37,109 nt of DNA from Streptomyces griseoluteus (GTDB taxonomy: Bacteria > Actinomycetota > Actinomycetes > Streptomycetales > Streptomycetaceae): assembly GCA_000717735.1 (NCBI GenBank), contig JOBE01000074.1:1-37109 (forward strand), read 5' to 3'. The first letter of the stretch is position 1; the number at the start of each line of letters is the position of its first letter. Positions 22,676 to 30,629 of this stretch are shown piece by piece. The position numbers and the translations under genes were made by a program. The notes under the pieces are model-generated. The model ran no database searches. It was not told the DNA's origin and worked only from the letters and a program-made list of their open reading frames with translations.

Positions 22676-23593
22676 ATGCGTACGTTCCGCGCGTTCATCG
22701 ACCTCCCGAGCAAACTCGAAACCGCTCTGATCGACCTTCCTCTCCCGCGCTGGGACCTGGACGGCGCGTTCCTGGCGAAGCCCACCATGGAGCGGTACCG
22801 GGTCGAGCTGATGGCCACCCCGCAGTTCGAGGAGACCATCGCGACCCTGCGCCACGCGCTGACCGGCGAGGGCGGCGGATACGCCGTGCTGCGCCTGGGG
22901 AACCTCGCCAAGGCGCTGGGGGCCGGCGACGACCGGTTCCGGCGGCTGGCGACGGCCTTCGCGGCCGAGGTGGCCATCCCCTTCTCGCCCTTCCCGCGGT
23001 GGCCCCTGTGGAAGGACATCGGGGTCAAGGTCAACAAGGACCCTGGCAAGTCCAGCGGCGTCGGGTACAACGCATTTCACATGGACCTGGTGAACGTGAC
23101 CCGACCTCCGGAGTACACCTCGCTCCTGTGCGTTCGCACCGACCCGCTCGGCGGTGGTCCCAGCATCCTCTCCGACGCCCACGCGGCGGTGGCGCGGCTG
23201 TCGGAGAAGAGCCGCGCCCTCCTGGCCGAGACGGCTTACCACTACGGGACCTTCTTCGACCTGAACGAGGTCGGCGAGGAGTACGGACCGTTCCCGATCC
23301 TGGACGGTTCTGAATCGGGCGAGGGGTTCGTCCGGTTCACCGCCAAGATGCTGGAGCGCTCCGAGCTCGGCCAGGCGCAGGCCGATGCCGCCGGGGAGCT
23401 TGCCGAGGAGCTCGTCCGGGGCCAGGTCTCCTTCATGCTCCAGCCCGGGGACTACCTCATCGTGAATCAGCGCCGATTCCTGCACGGCCGGGAGGCGCTC
23501 CACAGCGGGCAGGAGACGATTCCCGCCCCGGACCGGCGGCTGCTCCTCCAACTGTTCCTGCGTGCGAGGGCCGGCGACGGTTCGGCCTCATAG
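22676..23593 (+). CDS. TauD/TfdA-like Fe(II)/2-oxoglutarate dioxygenase
   Basis: 305 aa, ATG 22676 behind GAGGAG. The iron-binding facial triad is visible: His135 and Asp137 in FHMDLVN and the distal His270 in RFLHGREAL, followed by the Arg-rich RRLLLQLFLR that usually contacts 2-oxoglutarate. The double-stranded beta-helix core and length fit the TauD/clavaminate-synthase-like group. These enzymes hydroxylate, desaturate or epimerise amino acids or small molecules. The substrate is unknown. The gene lies alone between the regulatory cassette and the glycosyltransferase genes and converges on the GT2 gene. Confidence 0.85.
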   Translation: MRTFRAFIDLPSKLETALIDLPLPRWDLDGAFLAKPTMERYRVELMATPQFEETIATLRHALTGEGGGYAVLRLGNLAKALGAGDDRFRRLATAFAAEVAIPFSPFPRWPLWKDIGVKVNKDPGKSSGVGYNAFHMDLVNVTRPPEYTSLLCVRTDPLGGGPSILSDAHAAVARLSEKSRALLAETAYHYGTFFDLNEVGEEYGPFPILDGSESGEGFVRFTAKMLERSELGQAQADAAGELAEELVRGQVSFMLQPGDYLIVNQRRFLHGREALHSGQETIPAPDRRLLLQLFLRARAGDGSAS

Positions 23594-23694
23594 CCGGTCG
23601 GCGATACCGGTGATCCTCCGAGTCCTGCCCTTGGCCCGGCCGCCGATCATGCGACACGGCGGGGCTGGGCCCGGTCGGGCACCACCCGGAAACG

Positions 23695-23711
23695 GCTGCC
23701 CACTGGGCAGC
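23695..23711. terminator. Hairpin between convergent genes
   Basis: GCTGCCC (23695-23701) and GGGCAGC (23705-23711) with a 3-nt loop, directly before the stop of the leftward GT2 gene. Confidence 0.55.
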
Positions 23712-23712
23712 T

Positions 23713-24486
23713 CTAGATCCGGGACTTGCGCAGCGAATGCCACACCGCCCCGGACAGCGCCAGTGCGGACCGCGGCACCGAAAGGTGTTCGTGCTCTCGG
23801 TACAGCCGCCAGTTGTGCTCCACCAACGTCAGCTTGTTCGAGGACAGCGATCCCGCCCGGCCGGCCCTGTAGACCGCCAGCGGTTCCTTCAGACCCCGGG
23901 CGGGGTGCCCGTCCCTCATGATCGCCAGCCACAGCGCGTAGTCCTGCCGCTTCGGCATGTCCGGCATCAGCCTCGTGCCCAGCATCGTTCGGTCGTACAT
24001 CGCGGTCAGGGCTCCGATGTGGTCCTGCACCAGCATGTCCCGATACGTCACACGCTCCCGTGCCACGACCACCCGCCCGTTCGGCGTGAAGTCGCTCGCC
24101 TCGCCCGTGTAGTCACCGGCGACCTTGTAGTAGGAGGTGAACGTGAGTGGAGCATCGCCTCCCGCAGCGAACGCGATCTGACGCTCCAGCTTCTCCGGGA
24201 GCCACATGTCGTCGCTGTCCAGGAACGCCACGTACTCCCCCCGCGCCCGCGCCAGGGCGAGGTTGCGGGCCTTGGCCGCGCCGCCCTGCTCGGGCGCCGC
24301 CTGCGGGCGCACACGCTCGTCCTGGCGGGCCAGGTCCCGCAGCAGGTCCATGGAGCCGTCGGTGGACGCGTCGTCGGTGACCAGCAGCTCCACGTCGGTG
24401 TGGGTCTGTGCCAGCACCGACCGTACGGAGGGCCCGAGTGTGGCCGCCGAGTTGTAGACCGGCATCACCACAGAAACCAGGGGCAC
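23713..24486 (-). CDS. Family 2 glycosyltransferase
   Basis: 257 aa, GTG 24486 behind AAGGAG. It is a GT-A fold enzyme: VSVVMPVYNSAATLGPSVRSVL at the N-terminus, LLVTDDASTDGS, KARNLALARARGEYVAFLDS followed by DDMW (the DxD metal and nucleotide-sugar site near residue 92), and a C-terminal acceptor region without membrane segments. It transfers a sugar from a nucleotide sugar to an unknown acceptor. Its start is only 32 nt from the start of the divergent nucleotide-sugar dehydrogenase gene, which suggests coordinated control. Confidence 0.88.
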   Translation of the reverse strand: MPLVSVVMPVYNSAATLGPSVRSVLAQTHTDVELLVTDDASTDGSMDLLRDLARQDERVRPQAAPEQGGAAKARNLALARARGEYVAFLDSDDMWLPEKLERQIAFAAGGDAPLTFTSYYKVAGDYTGEASDFTPNGRVVVARERVTYRDMLVQDHIGALTAMYDRTMLGTRLMPDMPKRQDYALWLAIMRDGHPARGLKEPLAVYRAGRAGSLSSNKLTLVEHNWRLYREHEHLSVPRSALALSGAVWHSLRKSRI

Positions 24487-24518
24487 GGCAGTGCTCCTTA
24501 CCCAGATCGGAGGACGTC

Positions 24519-25775
24519 ATGAAGGTTGTTGTCGCCGGCCAAGGCTACGTCGGGTTACCGCTCGCCGTGCGTGCCGCCGAGGTGGGCCATCGCGTCGTCG
24601 GCTACGACGTGAACACGGAGAGGGCCAGGCGGCTCGCCGCGGGCGAGTCGTACGTGGAGGACGTGGCCTCCTCCCGGCTCCGCGCGGTACTGGACACCGG
24701 GGCCTACTCCGCGACCGCCGACGCCGACGCGCTGGCCGACTTCGATATTGCGGTGATCACCGTGCCGACCCCGCTGCGGGGCGGCGTGCCCGACCTGACC
24801 TACATCGAGTCCTGCGCCCGGACGCTGGGCGGGCGCCTTCAACCCGGCGCTACGGTGGTTCTGGAGTCCACGACCTACCCCGGCACCACCGAGGAACTGC
24901 TGCTGCCGATCCTGGAGAAGGCGTCGGGCCTCAAGGGCGGGTCGGATTTCCTGGCAGGATTCAGTCCCGAGCGCATCGCTCCGGGGAACAAGCGGTTCTC
25001 GTTCGAGGGGACACCCAAGTTGGTGTCCGGGATCGACGCCGCATCACTCGATGTGATCAAGGGCTTCTACGACAGCATCTTCCAGACCACGGTTCCGGTG
25101 TCCGGACCCAAGGTCGCCGAGATGGCCAAGCTGATCGAGAACGTCTTCCGGTTCGTCAACATCTCCCTGGTCAACGAGCTGGCTACGCTGGCCAAGCCGC
25201 TCGGTGTGAACGTCTGGGAGGCGATCGACGCCGCCGCGACCAAGCCCTTCGGCTTCACGCGGTTCACCCCGGGGCCGGGAGTCGGCGGGCACTGCCTGCC
25301 CGTCGACCCGCTGTTCCTCTCCTGGAAGGTCCGGCAGGAGCTCGGCGTCCCCTTCCGGTTCGTGGAACTCGCCGCCGACGTGAACCGCCACATGCCCGAC
25401 TACGTCGTCCAGCGACTCGCGGAGGCCTTCCAGGAGCGTGGCATGCCCGTCAGCGGATCCCGGATCCTGCTGCTCGGCTTGACCTACAAGATCAACGCCA
25501 CCGACCTGCGCGAGTCGCCCTCGGCACGTGTTGCCGAACTCCTGATCAGTCTCGGCGCTGTCGTCCGCGGCGCCGACCCGAACATCCCGGCCGGCGACCG
25601 CGCCGAACTGACGCTGCCCATGGTGGATGCGACGGCGGAGGAGATCGCCGCCTCTGACGCCGTGGTGCTCCTCATGGACCACGCACGATTCGACCTCGCG
25701 ATGATCGAGAAGAACGCGCCTTACGTTCTCGACTGCCGAAACCGGCTGTCCGGCCCGAACGTGGAAACCCTCTAG
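24519..25775 (+). CDS. UDP-sugar 6-dehydrogenase (UDP-GlcNAc/ManNAc type)
   Basis: 418 aa, ATG 24519 behind GGAGGA. An N-terminal Rossmann domain (MKVVVAGQGYVGLPLAVRAA), ESTTYPGTTEELL, the central dimerisation helix KLIENVFRFVNISLVNEL, and the catalytic Cys259 in GVGGHCLPVDPLFLSW. This signature is closer to the WbpA/WecC group (N-acetylated hexosamine dehydrogenases) than to UDP-glucose dehydrogenase. It oxidises C6 of the nucleotide sugar to a uronic acid with two NAD+. Leu13 is TTA (24555-24557), suggesting bldA-dependent expression. It probably makes the sugar donor for one of the flanking glycosyltransferases. Confidence 0.88.
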   Translation: MKVVVAGQGYVGLPLAVRAAEVGHRVVGYDVNTERARRLAAGESYVEDVASSRLRAVLDTGAYSATADADALADFDIAVITVPTPLRGGVPDLTYIESCARTLGGRLQPGATVVLESTTYPGTTEELLLPILEKASGLKGGSDFLAGFSPERIAPGNKRFSFEGTPKLVSGIDAASLDVIKGFYDSIFQTTVPVSGPKVAEMAKLIENVFRFVNISLVNELATLAKPLGVNVWEAIDAAATKPFGFTRFTPGPGVGGHCLPVDPLFLSWKVRQELGVPFRFVELAADVNRHMPDYVVQRLAEAFQERGMPVSGSRILLLGLTYKINATDLRESPSARVAELLISLGAVVRGADPNIPAGDRAELTLPMVDATAEEIAASDAVVLLMDHARFDLAMIEKNAPYVLDCRNRLSGPNVETL

Positions 25776-25827
25776 CCCCTCGAAAACGCGCTGCCGCGCT
25801 GCCGGTCTTCCCTTCCAAGGAGTTCTC

Positions 25828-27198
25828 TTGCGCGACGAATGGGACCACGCTCACACGGACTACACCATGCCCGTACAGCGCCACTCTCCTGCGTCGCTGG
25901 CCGAAAGCGAGAGCGACTGGCGCCACTACCTGGAACGCTCTACCCCCAACGGCTGGCTGATCCAGGGCAACGCCATGACCGACGCGCTCGTCAGCGGACA
26001 GCGGATGTACCTGCTGCACGTCACCAGGAACATCGACGCCATCCGCATCAGTCGGCAGCTGCACGTCTCCACCGGCTGCCTGGTCGGGGCGCTGTACTGC
26101 TCGCCGCTCACCAGTCAGCGCGAGGGACTGCGCCCCCACAACCTTGGCACCTACCTGATGCGAACGAAGCCTTCCATCACGCCCATCGTCTTTGAGGTCA
26201 CCCCGGATGCCCCGATCCGGCCCAAGGGCGTCGACTACCTGCATCTCGGTCCCATCCACCTGCGTACCTACCTGCGCTACCAAAGCTTCCTGTCCCCGGC
26301 CGAGAACGATCAGCTCGACCGCGCCGTGCTGGGCGGGCTGCGCGCCGCGGCCGGATTCCTCGACATCGCCCTGTACAACGCCGCCGGCCAGGCCACCGCG
26401 GCACCCGAGTTCATCGACCGGTTATCCGACGCCGTCCCCCGCGTGCCGTTCCTCGGCTACCTGTACTTCGAGGTGCTGTCCGAGTACCTGATGCTCCACT
26501 CCGCTACTGCGGAGACCAAGAACTGTGCCCAGGCCGGAGAGCTGAACAACTGGCTCTACAAACGACTCGCCTTCACCGCCGTGGACGACATGGACCAGCT
26601 GTTCGACCTGGCCCGCTTCAACCCGCGCCACCACCGGCTCGTCCAGCTCATCGAGGGCATCGAGCCGACTCTCGCCCCGGGAGCCCCCGAGTACGTACGG
26701 CGACGACTCTCCCACTTGCTCGCCCGGATCACGCTGCACCCGTCCCAGGACGCGGCGTCCTTCACCTTCCAGGGTGCTGACCTCGGCACCCTCCAGAAAG
26801 CCGCGCCCGGACTGCTCGGGCAGATGATCTTCCGCGAGATCCGGTACCTGCCCCGATACCACCAGCTGTACCACTGCTTCGAGAAGTCCAAGGCACTTGA
26901 GGCGTGGGAATACTGGAACAGTGAGGGAATACCCACCCCTTTCAATGGAACACTTCCCAAGGGAGAGATTGGAATAAATCCCGTCTATCCTCGATCAAAG
27001 ATCAGGGCGTGGACGGGAGTAATAGACGGCAATGGCTATCTGCATCCGGATGAAGAAATCACTGCCGTCTTCATGCCGCACCTGGCGTCATGGTGGGCGC
27101 CACCTCGTCAGCGCGAGATTCAGAAAATCGCCGAGCATTCAAAATTTGAATGGGCCCAGGAGTCTGATCTTCGGTTCCACGCCAACGGTCATTCATGA
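25828..27198 (+). CDS. Unrecognised 456-aa protein
   Basis: TTG start at 25828, supported by AAGGAG (25817-25822). I do not recognise the family. The segment YLLHVTRNIDAIRISRQLHVS...GALYCSPL near residues 60-95 faintly recalls the opening of ADP-ribosyltransferase-fold domains such as DarT or RNA 2'-phosphotransferase, where a HVT element is followed by an Ile/Leu-rich helix. That is a speculative match. The rest is mixed alpha/beta with many Tyr, Trp and His residues and no membrane segment. Leu199 is TTA (26422-26424). From about 26,880 to the end the sequence becomes clearly richer in A+T (ATA and AAT codons), unlike its neighbours. It sits between a nucleotide-sugar dehydrogenase and a glycosyltransferase on the same strand, 13 nt before the latter, so a role with the sugar genes is likely. 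Confidence 0.75.
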   Translation: MRDEWDHAHTDYTMPVQRHSPASLAESESDWRHYLERSTPNGWLIQGNAMTDALVSGQRMYLLHVTRNIDAIRISRQLHVSTGCLVGALYCSPLTSQREGLRPHNLGTYLMRTKPSITPIVFEVTPDAPIRPKGVDYLHLGPIHLRTYLRYQSFLSPAENDQLDRAVLGGLRAAAGFLDIALYNAAGQATAAPEFIDRLSDAVPRVPFLGYLYFEVLSEYLMLHSATAETKNCAQAGELNNWLYKRLAFTAVDDMDQLFDLARFNPRHHRLVQLIEGIEPTLAPGAPEYVRRRLSHLLARITLHPSQDAASFTFQGADLGTLQKAAPGLLGQMIFREIRYLPRYHQLYHCFEKSKALEAWEYWNSEGIPTPFNGTLPKGEIGINPVYPRSKIRAWTGVIDGNGYLHPDEEITAVFMPHLASWWAPPRQREIQKIAEHSKFEWAQESDLRFHANGHS

Positions 27199-27211
27199 AT
27201 GGAATTTTCGC

Positions 27212-28321
27212 ATGACCGACAGTCGCCTGAACGTCCTGACCGGAATCAACCGCACCTCCGCGCCTTCGTCCGGGAGCATGAACCTCGTCAGTGATCTCTA
27301 CGGCGCTATGTCCGAGATCCACACGACGTTCCTGGGCAGGGCACCGGTCGATCAGGCTTGGATGGCCGCATTTGATCGTCTGATCACCCTCTCCACGACG
27401 AAACGTCCCCAGGGCCCGGGCTTCGACCTCTACGTGGACGAGCTGACGCGTGAGGTCGGCGTGCTCATCGAGACAATCCAGCCAGCCGCCATTCACGCCC
27501 AGTACCTCGGTTTCGCTCTCAGCCTGGCGTTCGCCCGAACCGCCGGCAGCATCCCGATCATCACCACCGCCCACGGCCCCGACGTCATGGCCGCCGAACG
27601 CAGCGCATCGGAACGCGAAGCCATGAACGAAGTCGCTGCCGCAAGCGCCGCGGTCGTCGCCCCGACCTTCGCCCTCGCCGACCGCATCGACCGGCTCACC
27701 GGACGCCGATTCACCGATCGGCTCACCGTCATCCCGTGGGGTATCCGGTTGAGCGATGCCTGGGTACGCGACCGACCGGATACCGGAACCGGACCGCTGT
27801 CCCTCGTGCACGCCGGTCGTCTGGACGACAACAAATCCACGATCACCGCAGTCGAAGCCCTCGCCCTGACCGATCAGCCACACCACTTGACCGTGATTGG
27901 TAACGGCACCCTCCGGGAGCACCTGGAGCAGCGGGCTACCGAACTCGGACTGCGAAAACGGATTCACTTCGATCCGTTCCTGCCCCGCGTCGAACTGTGG
28001 CGCCGCCTGCCGACCTTTGACGCCTTCGTCTTCACGACAAAGGGCCTGGAGGCTTTCGGGCTCGTCCTCATTGAGGCCCAAGCCCACGGACTTCCGGTTG
28101 CCTACTCCGATCTCCCCGGCGTGAGGGAACTCCTAGGGAACGCCGGCGTTCCCTACACTCCCGGCGATCCACACTCGCTGGCCGTGGCGCTAGACGAAAT
28201 GGGCCGGGACTTCCACCGGCACAAGGACCTGACCACGGCGGCCCTCAACAACGCGCGCAGATACGACATCACCACCACCGGCCGCCGGCTTCGCGAACTT
28301 ACGCTCCGAGTTATCTCCTAG
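27212..28321 (+). CDS. Family 4 glycosyltransferase
   Basis: 369 aa, GT-B fold. The N-terminal half includes TTAHGPDVMAAERS. The C-terminal donor domain has PLSLVHAGRLDDNKS, LTVIGNGTLREHLEQRA, and the EX7E element in GLEAFGLVLIEAQAHGLPVAYSDLPGVREL. ATG 27212 has only a weak ribosome binding site and lies 13 nt after the previous stop, so it may be translated by coupling. A retaining transferase using a nucleotide sugar, probably the uronic acid made by the dehydrogenase at 24519 (inference). It ends at a 16-bp palindrome facing a leftward regulator gene. Confidence 0.87.
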   Translation: MTDSRLNVLTGINRTSAPSSGSMNLVSDLYGAMSEIHTTFLGRAPVDQAWMAAFDRLITLSTTKRPQGPGFDLYVDELTREVGVLIETIQPAAIHAQYLGFALSLAFARTAGSIPIITTAHGPDVMAAERSASEREAMNEVAAASAAVVAPTFALADRIDRLTGRRFTDRLTVIPWGIRLSDAWVRDRPDTGTGPLSLVHAGRLDDNKSTITAVEALALTDQPHHLTVIGNGTLREHLEQRATELGLRKRIHFDPFLPRVELWRRLPTFDAFVFTTKGLEAFGLVLIEAQAHGLPVAYSDLPGVRELLGNAGVPYTPGDPHSLAVALDEMGRDFHRHKDLTTAALNNARRYDITTTGRRLRELTLRVIS

Positions 28322-28339
28322 CCAGTTCGCTCCCACGCG

Positions 28340-28355
28340 AGCTGACCGGTCAGCT
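28340..28355. terminator. 16-bp perfect palindrome between convergent genes
   Basis: AGCTGACCGGTCAGCT is fully self-complementary with no spacer. It lies in the 75-nt gap between convergent genes ending at 28321 and 28397. A terminator is the simplest reading, although the absence of a loop would also suit a protein-binding site. Confidence 0.4.
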
Positions 28356-28396
28356 GTCTTGCCACGGCGGGTAACCGAGGGCGTGAAGACGAGGAG

Positions 28397-28813
28397 TCAC
28401 TCGACTGGCTCCAGGAGATCGGTGGCTTCGTCCACGACGAACTCGTAGTGCCGCTTCAGCATGCGTAGCTGCTTGGACCGGGACTTTCGGGCATGAGGGA
28501 TGATCGTTCCCGTCAGGATCCGGGAGCTGCGGGTGGCCTCACTCCGCATACGGAGGATTTCGTAGATCTCAGCTACCGTCGGCAGGTAAAAGGTTCGATA
28601 GACCCGGTCCGTAGGGTCCCAGGTGTACACGGCATCGCTGCCCTTGACGCCGGGCAGGCTTTCCCGCAGCACCGAGATGCCACGCTTGACCTGCGATTTG
28701 GTGTAGCCAGTTTCCCCCGTGAGCTCCAGCAAGTTCATGCCCCGGACTCCCGCCCGGTTCAAGGCGTCGAGCACGGCCTGAGCGAGCACCTCGGGGCGCT
28801 GGTGCGCAGTCAT
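28397..28813 (-). CDS. Winged-helix DNA-binding protein (RacP-like)
   Basis: 138 aa from ATG 28813, chosen because AGGAG lies 9 nt upstream; ATG 28822 abuts the ribosome binding site directly. The N-terminal half, VLAQAVLDALNRAGVRGMNLLELTGETG then YTKSQVKRGISVLRE, is a winged helix and is followed by a short beta stretch, YTWDPTDRVYRTFYLP. The C-terminal half is basic and helical. It resembles small Streptomyces proteins labelled RacP, often near mobile or regulatory DNA; this link is from memory and uncertain. It is followed on the same strand, upstream, by the DUF6192-type gene. Confidence 0.65.
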   Translation of the reverse strand: MTAHQRPEVLAQAVLDALNRAGVRGMNLLELTGETGYTKSQVKRGISVLRESLPGVKGSDAVYTWDPTDRVYRTFYLPTVAEIYEILRMRSEATRSSRILTGTIIPHARKSRSKQLRMLKRHYEFVVDEATDLLEPVE

Positions 28814-28950
28814 GACCACCATCTCCTAACCCCCTTGCGGAGAGACGAGGCCATGCAGCGCGCCAGGCGCAGGTCTCCCTGCCGCGACTGCGGGGACCCT
28901 CCTTGGGTGCGCAACAGGAGTGTCCTGAGCAGCCGTATTGCGATTGCCTA

Positions 28951-29820
28951 TCACCCCTCTGACAAGAGTTTCTCCAGGGCTGCGTCCATGTCGGTGCTGC
29001 CGGTCTGGAGGACGTGCTCGGTCCACTCGATCGCGGCGCTCACACGACCCAGCCCCTCGCGGATGGAGTCCTTGGCGTCTTCGGAGAGCTCGGCCAGGTG
29101 AAGACTAGGCAGCGTCTTGCCGATCCCATGGGCGAAGGAGCTGCACAGGCCGAGGACCATGAGTACCTCACGGTTCTCGTCCAGTCGGCGAACCTCGGGA
29201 TGCTTCTTCGTCTGTTCCCTGGCCCGGCTGATACGTGCGGTCTGGGCCCGGTTGAAGGTCTCACGTACCTCTGGCTTGTCCACCACTCGCTCGACGACCG
29301 ACCGGCGGTTCATCGCCCGCTCGACGACCGCGACGGCGATCTCGTCGTCTTCTTCGATGAGGTCTTCGACCTGGCGCACCTTTTCATTGTGGGTCTCGGC
29401 GACGCGTGGCTTGCGCCCGAGTTCCCGGTTCGCGGAGTCGCAGGTCCACATGCGTTCACCGGTTCGCCGGTAGACGGGGGGATTGGTGATCAGGTCGAAT
29501 CGGTCGCTTCGCGAGGAGAAGACCGCGTGGACGGTCCAGCACACCTTCTTCGCGCGTCTGGCCTTCGGCCACGCTGCGGAGACGCGCCGGTACTCCTCGA
29601 ACCGCTCTGCCTCCAGGCCGATCTCGTCGGCGTAGTTGGCCAGAAGTCTGTAGTCCTTGGCGAGCGGCCGCTTGCCGTTTGGGGGGACTGGGACCATCTC
29701 CAGCGCCAGATCGCCTAGGGCGAACTGGGCGGTCGTCTCGGAATTCACGAGACGCCGACCCCGCGTGATCAACTCTTGCCAGTTGTCCGTCCGGCTTTCG
29801 GTGACCAGGGTCGATGTCAT
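28951..29820 (-). CDS. DUF6192-type protein
   Basis: 289 aa, ATG 29820 behind GGAGGG. The order of segments follows a Streptomyces family of unknown function, DUF6192: AQFALGDLALEMVP near the N-terminus, LANYADEIGLEAERFEEYRRVSAAWP, VCWTVHAVFSS, YRRTGERMWTCDSANRELGRKP, then long charged helices and a C-terminal SIREGLGRVSAAIEWTE. The DEIGL...YRRVS...WP part is ParB/KorB-like in feel (a helix-turn-helix followed by WxxDxA-type residues), suggesting DNA binding. Function unproven. It is the upstream gene of a leftward pair with the winged-helix protein at 28397-28813. Confidence 0.72.
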   Translation of the reverse strand: MTSTLVTESRTDNWQELITRGRRLVNSETTAQFALGDLALEMVPVPPNGKRPLAKDYRLLANYADEIGLEAERFEEYRRVSAAWPKARRAKKVCWTVHAVFSSRSDRFDLITNPPVYRRTGERMWTCDSANRELGRKPRVAETHNEKVRQVEDLIEEDDEIAVAVVERAMNRRSVVERVVDKPEVRETFNRAQTARISRAREQTKKHPEVRRLDENREVLMVLGLCSSFAHGIGKTLPSLHLAELSEDAKDSIREGLGRVSAAIEWTEHVLQTGSTDMDAALEKLLSEG

Positions 29821-29960
29821 AGGACCCTCCAGGAACCCTGCACCCTCGGTAATGTCATCTTAGTCCCCATTCGTCCCCTCGGGGGTAGTGGCCTGACACA
29901 GGTCGCACAGCTCTGGACTAGGGCCTGGGGCGGGGGCAGGACTCGGCGGTACAGAATCGT

Positions 29961-30212
29961 AGGGAGGGCTGCTGGGTCGCACCCCACGGGCCGTGGGACG
30001 ACCAGATCGCGTTCGTCTTCGACGGCGGCACCGTCGACCTTCCGCACGAGTTGCACCCGCGGGACGAGGAACTCTCAGAGGCCAGGTTCGTGCCCGTGGA
30101 GACGGCGCTGACGCTGGTGAGGGAGCGGATGCGGAGCAGGCTCAAGGTGGCAGCGGAAGCGCTCGACGACGGGCGCCCGGCGTATCCGCGGGACGGCGTA
30201 CGGATCTGGTGA
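29961..30212 (+). pseudogene. 3' fragment of a Nudix hydrolase gene
   Basis: The frame ending at TGA 30210-30212 encodes WVAPHGPWDDQIAFVFDGG, ELSEARFVPVETA, LTLVRERMRSRL and PAYPRDGVRIW, the typical C-terminal third of Streptomyces Nudix hydrolases. The Nudix box itself (GX5EX7REUXEEXGU) and the start are missing; an in-frame stop lies upstream near 29919. It is therefore a truncated remnant, placed at the right part of the inserted island. The rest of the gap 29821-30337 shows nothing I can support. Confidence 0.6.
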
Positions 30213-30337
30213 GGGCCGGTCTGCCTGGAAGACACCGCACAGCCCACGCCGGAGCCGTCGCCACCCGCCGTGGTGAGCGCTGCTGCATCCGCGTCAATGC
30301 CGCGACTGCGACTGCGACTGCGGCGGCGCCGGCCGGC

Positions 30338-30523
30338 TCAGTCGATGCCGCGGACGATGTGCGTCTCGCCGGGGCGCTCGTCGTCGCAGCCGGCGAGCTG
30401 GAGCGGCGGGTGGAACACGGTGCGCCGCAGTGCCTCGGGGAGGGCGTGGCCCTCGCGGAGCACATGGAGCAGCGCCTCGGGGAACGAGTGGTCGACATCG
30501 GGCTCGTACAGATCGCGCATCAT
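30338..30523 (-). CDS. Small hypothetical protein (61 aa)
   Basis: ATG 30523 (or 30520) with a good ribosome binding site, GGAGGAC, immediately upstream. The peptide begins MMRDLYEPDVDHSFPEALLH and ends GETHIVRGID. Its amphipathic composition looks real, but I do not recognise a domain. It lies downstream of the phosphopantetheinyl transferase on the same strand, separated by two 27-nt repeats containing hairpins. Confidence 0.55.
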   Translation of the reverse strand: MMRDLYEPDVDHSFPEALLHVLREGHALPEALRRTVFHPPLQLAGCDDERPGETHIVRGID

Positions 30524-30571
30524 GTCCTCCGGTCGTCGGATGGATCGGCTCCGGCGCCGGGCCCTGCCTTT

Positions 30572-30625
30572 CGGAGACAGGACCCGGGGCCTGTCTTACG
30601 GAGACAGGACCTGAGGCCTGTCCTC
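30572..30625. repeat. Two tandem 27-bp repeats with inner inverted repeats
   Basis: Copy 1 is 30572-30598 and copy 2 is 30599-30625. Each contains GACAGG and CCTGTC separated by 8 nt (30576-30595 and 30603-30622). They fill the gap between the phosphopantetheinyl transferase stop (30630) and the 61-aa gene start (30523). They may act as a terminator pair or a tandem operator. Confidence 0.75.
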
Positions 30626-30629
30626 CGGA

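Noticed and set aside
22509..22730. Open frame in the gap before the dioxygenase
   Set aside because: No ribosome binding site, atypical residue composition, and it overlaps the dioxygenase start in another frame.
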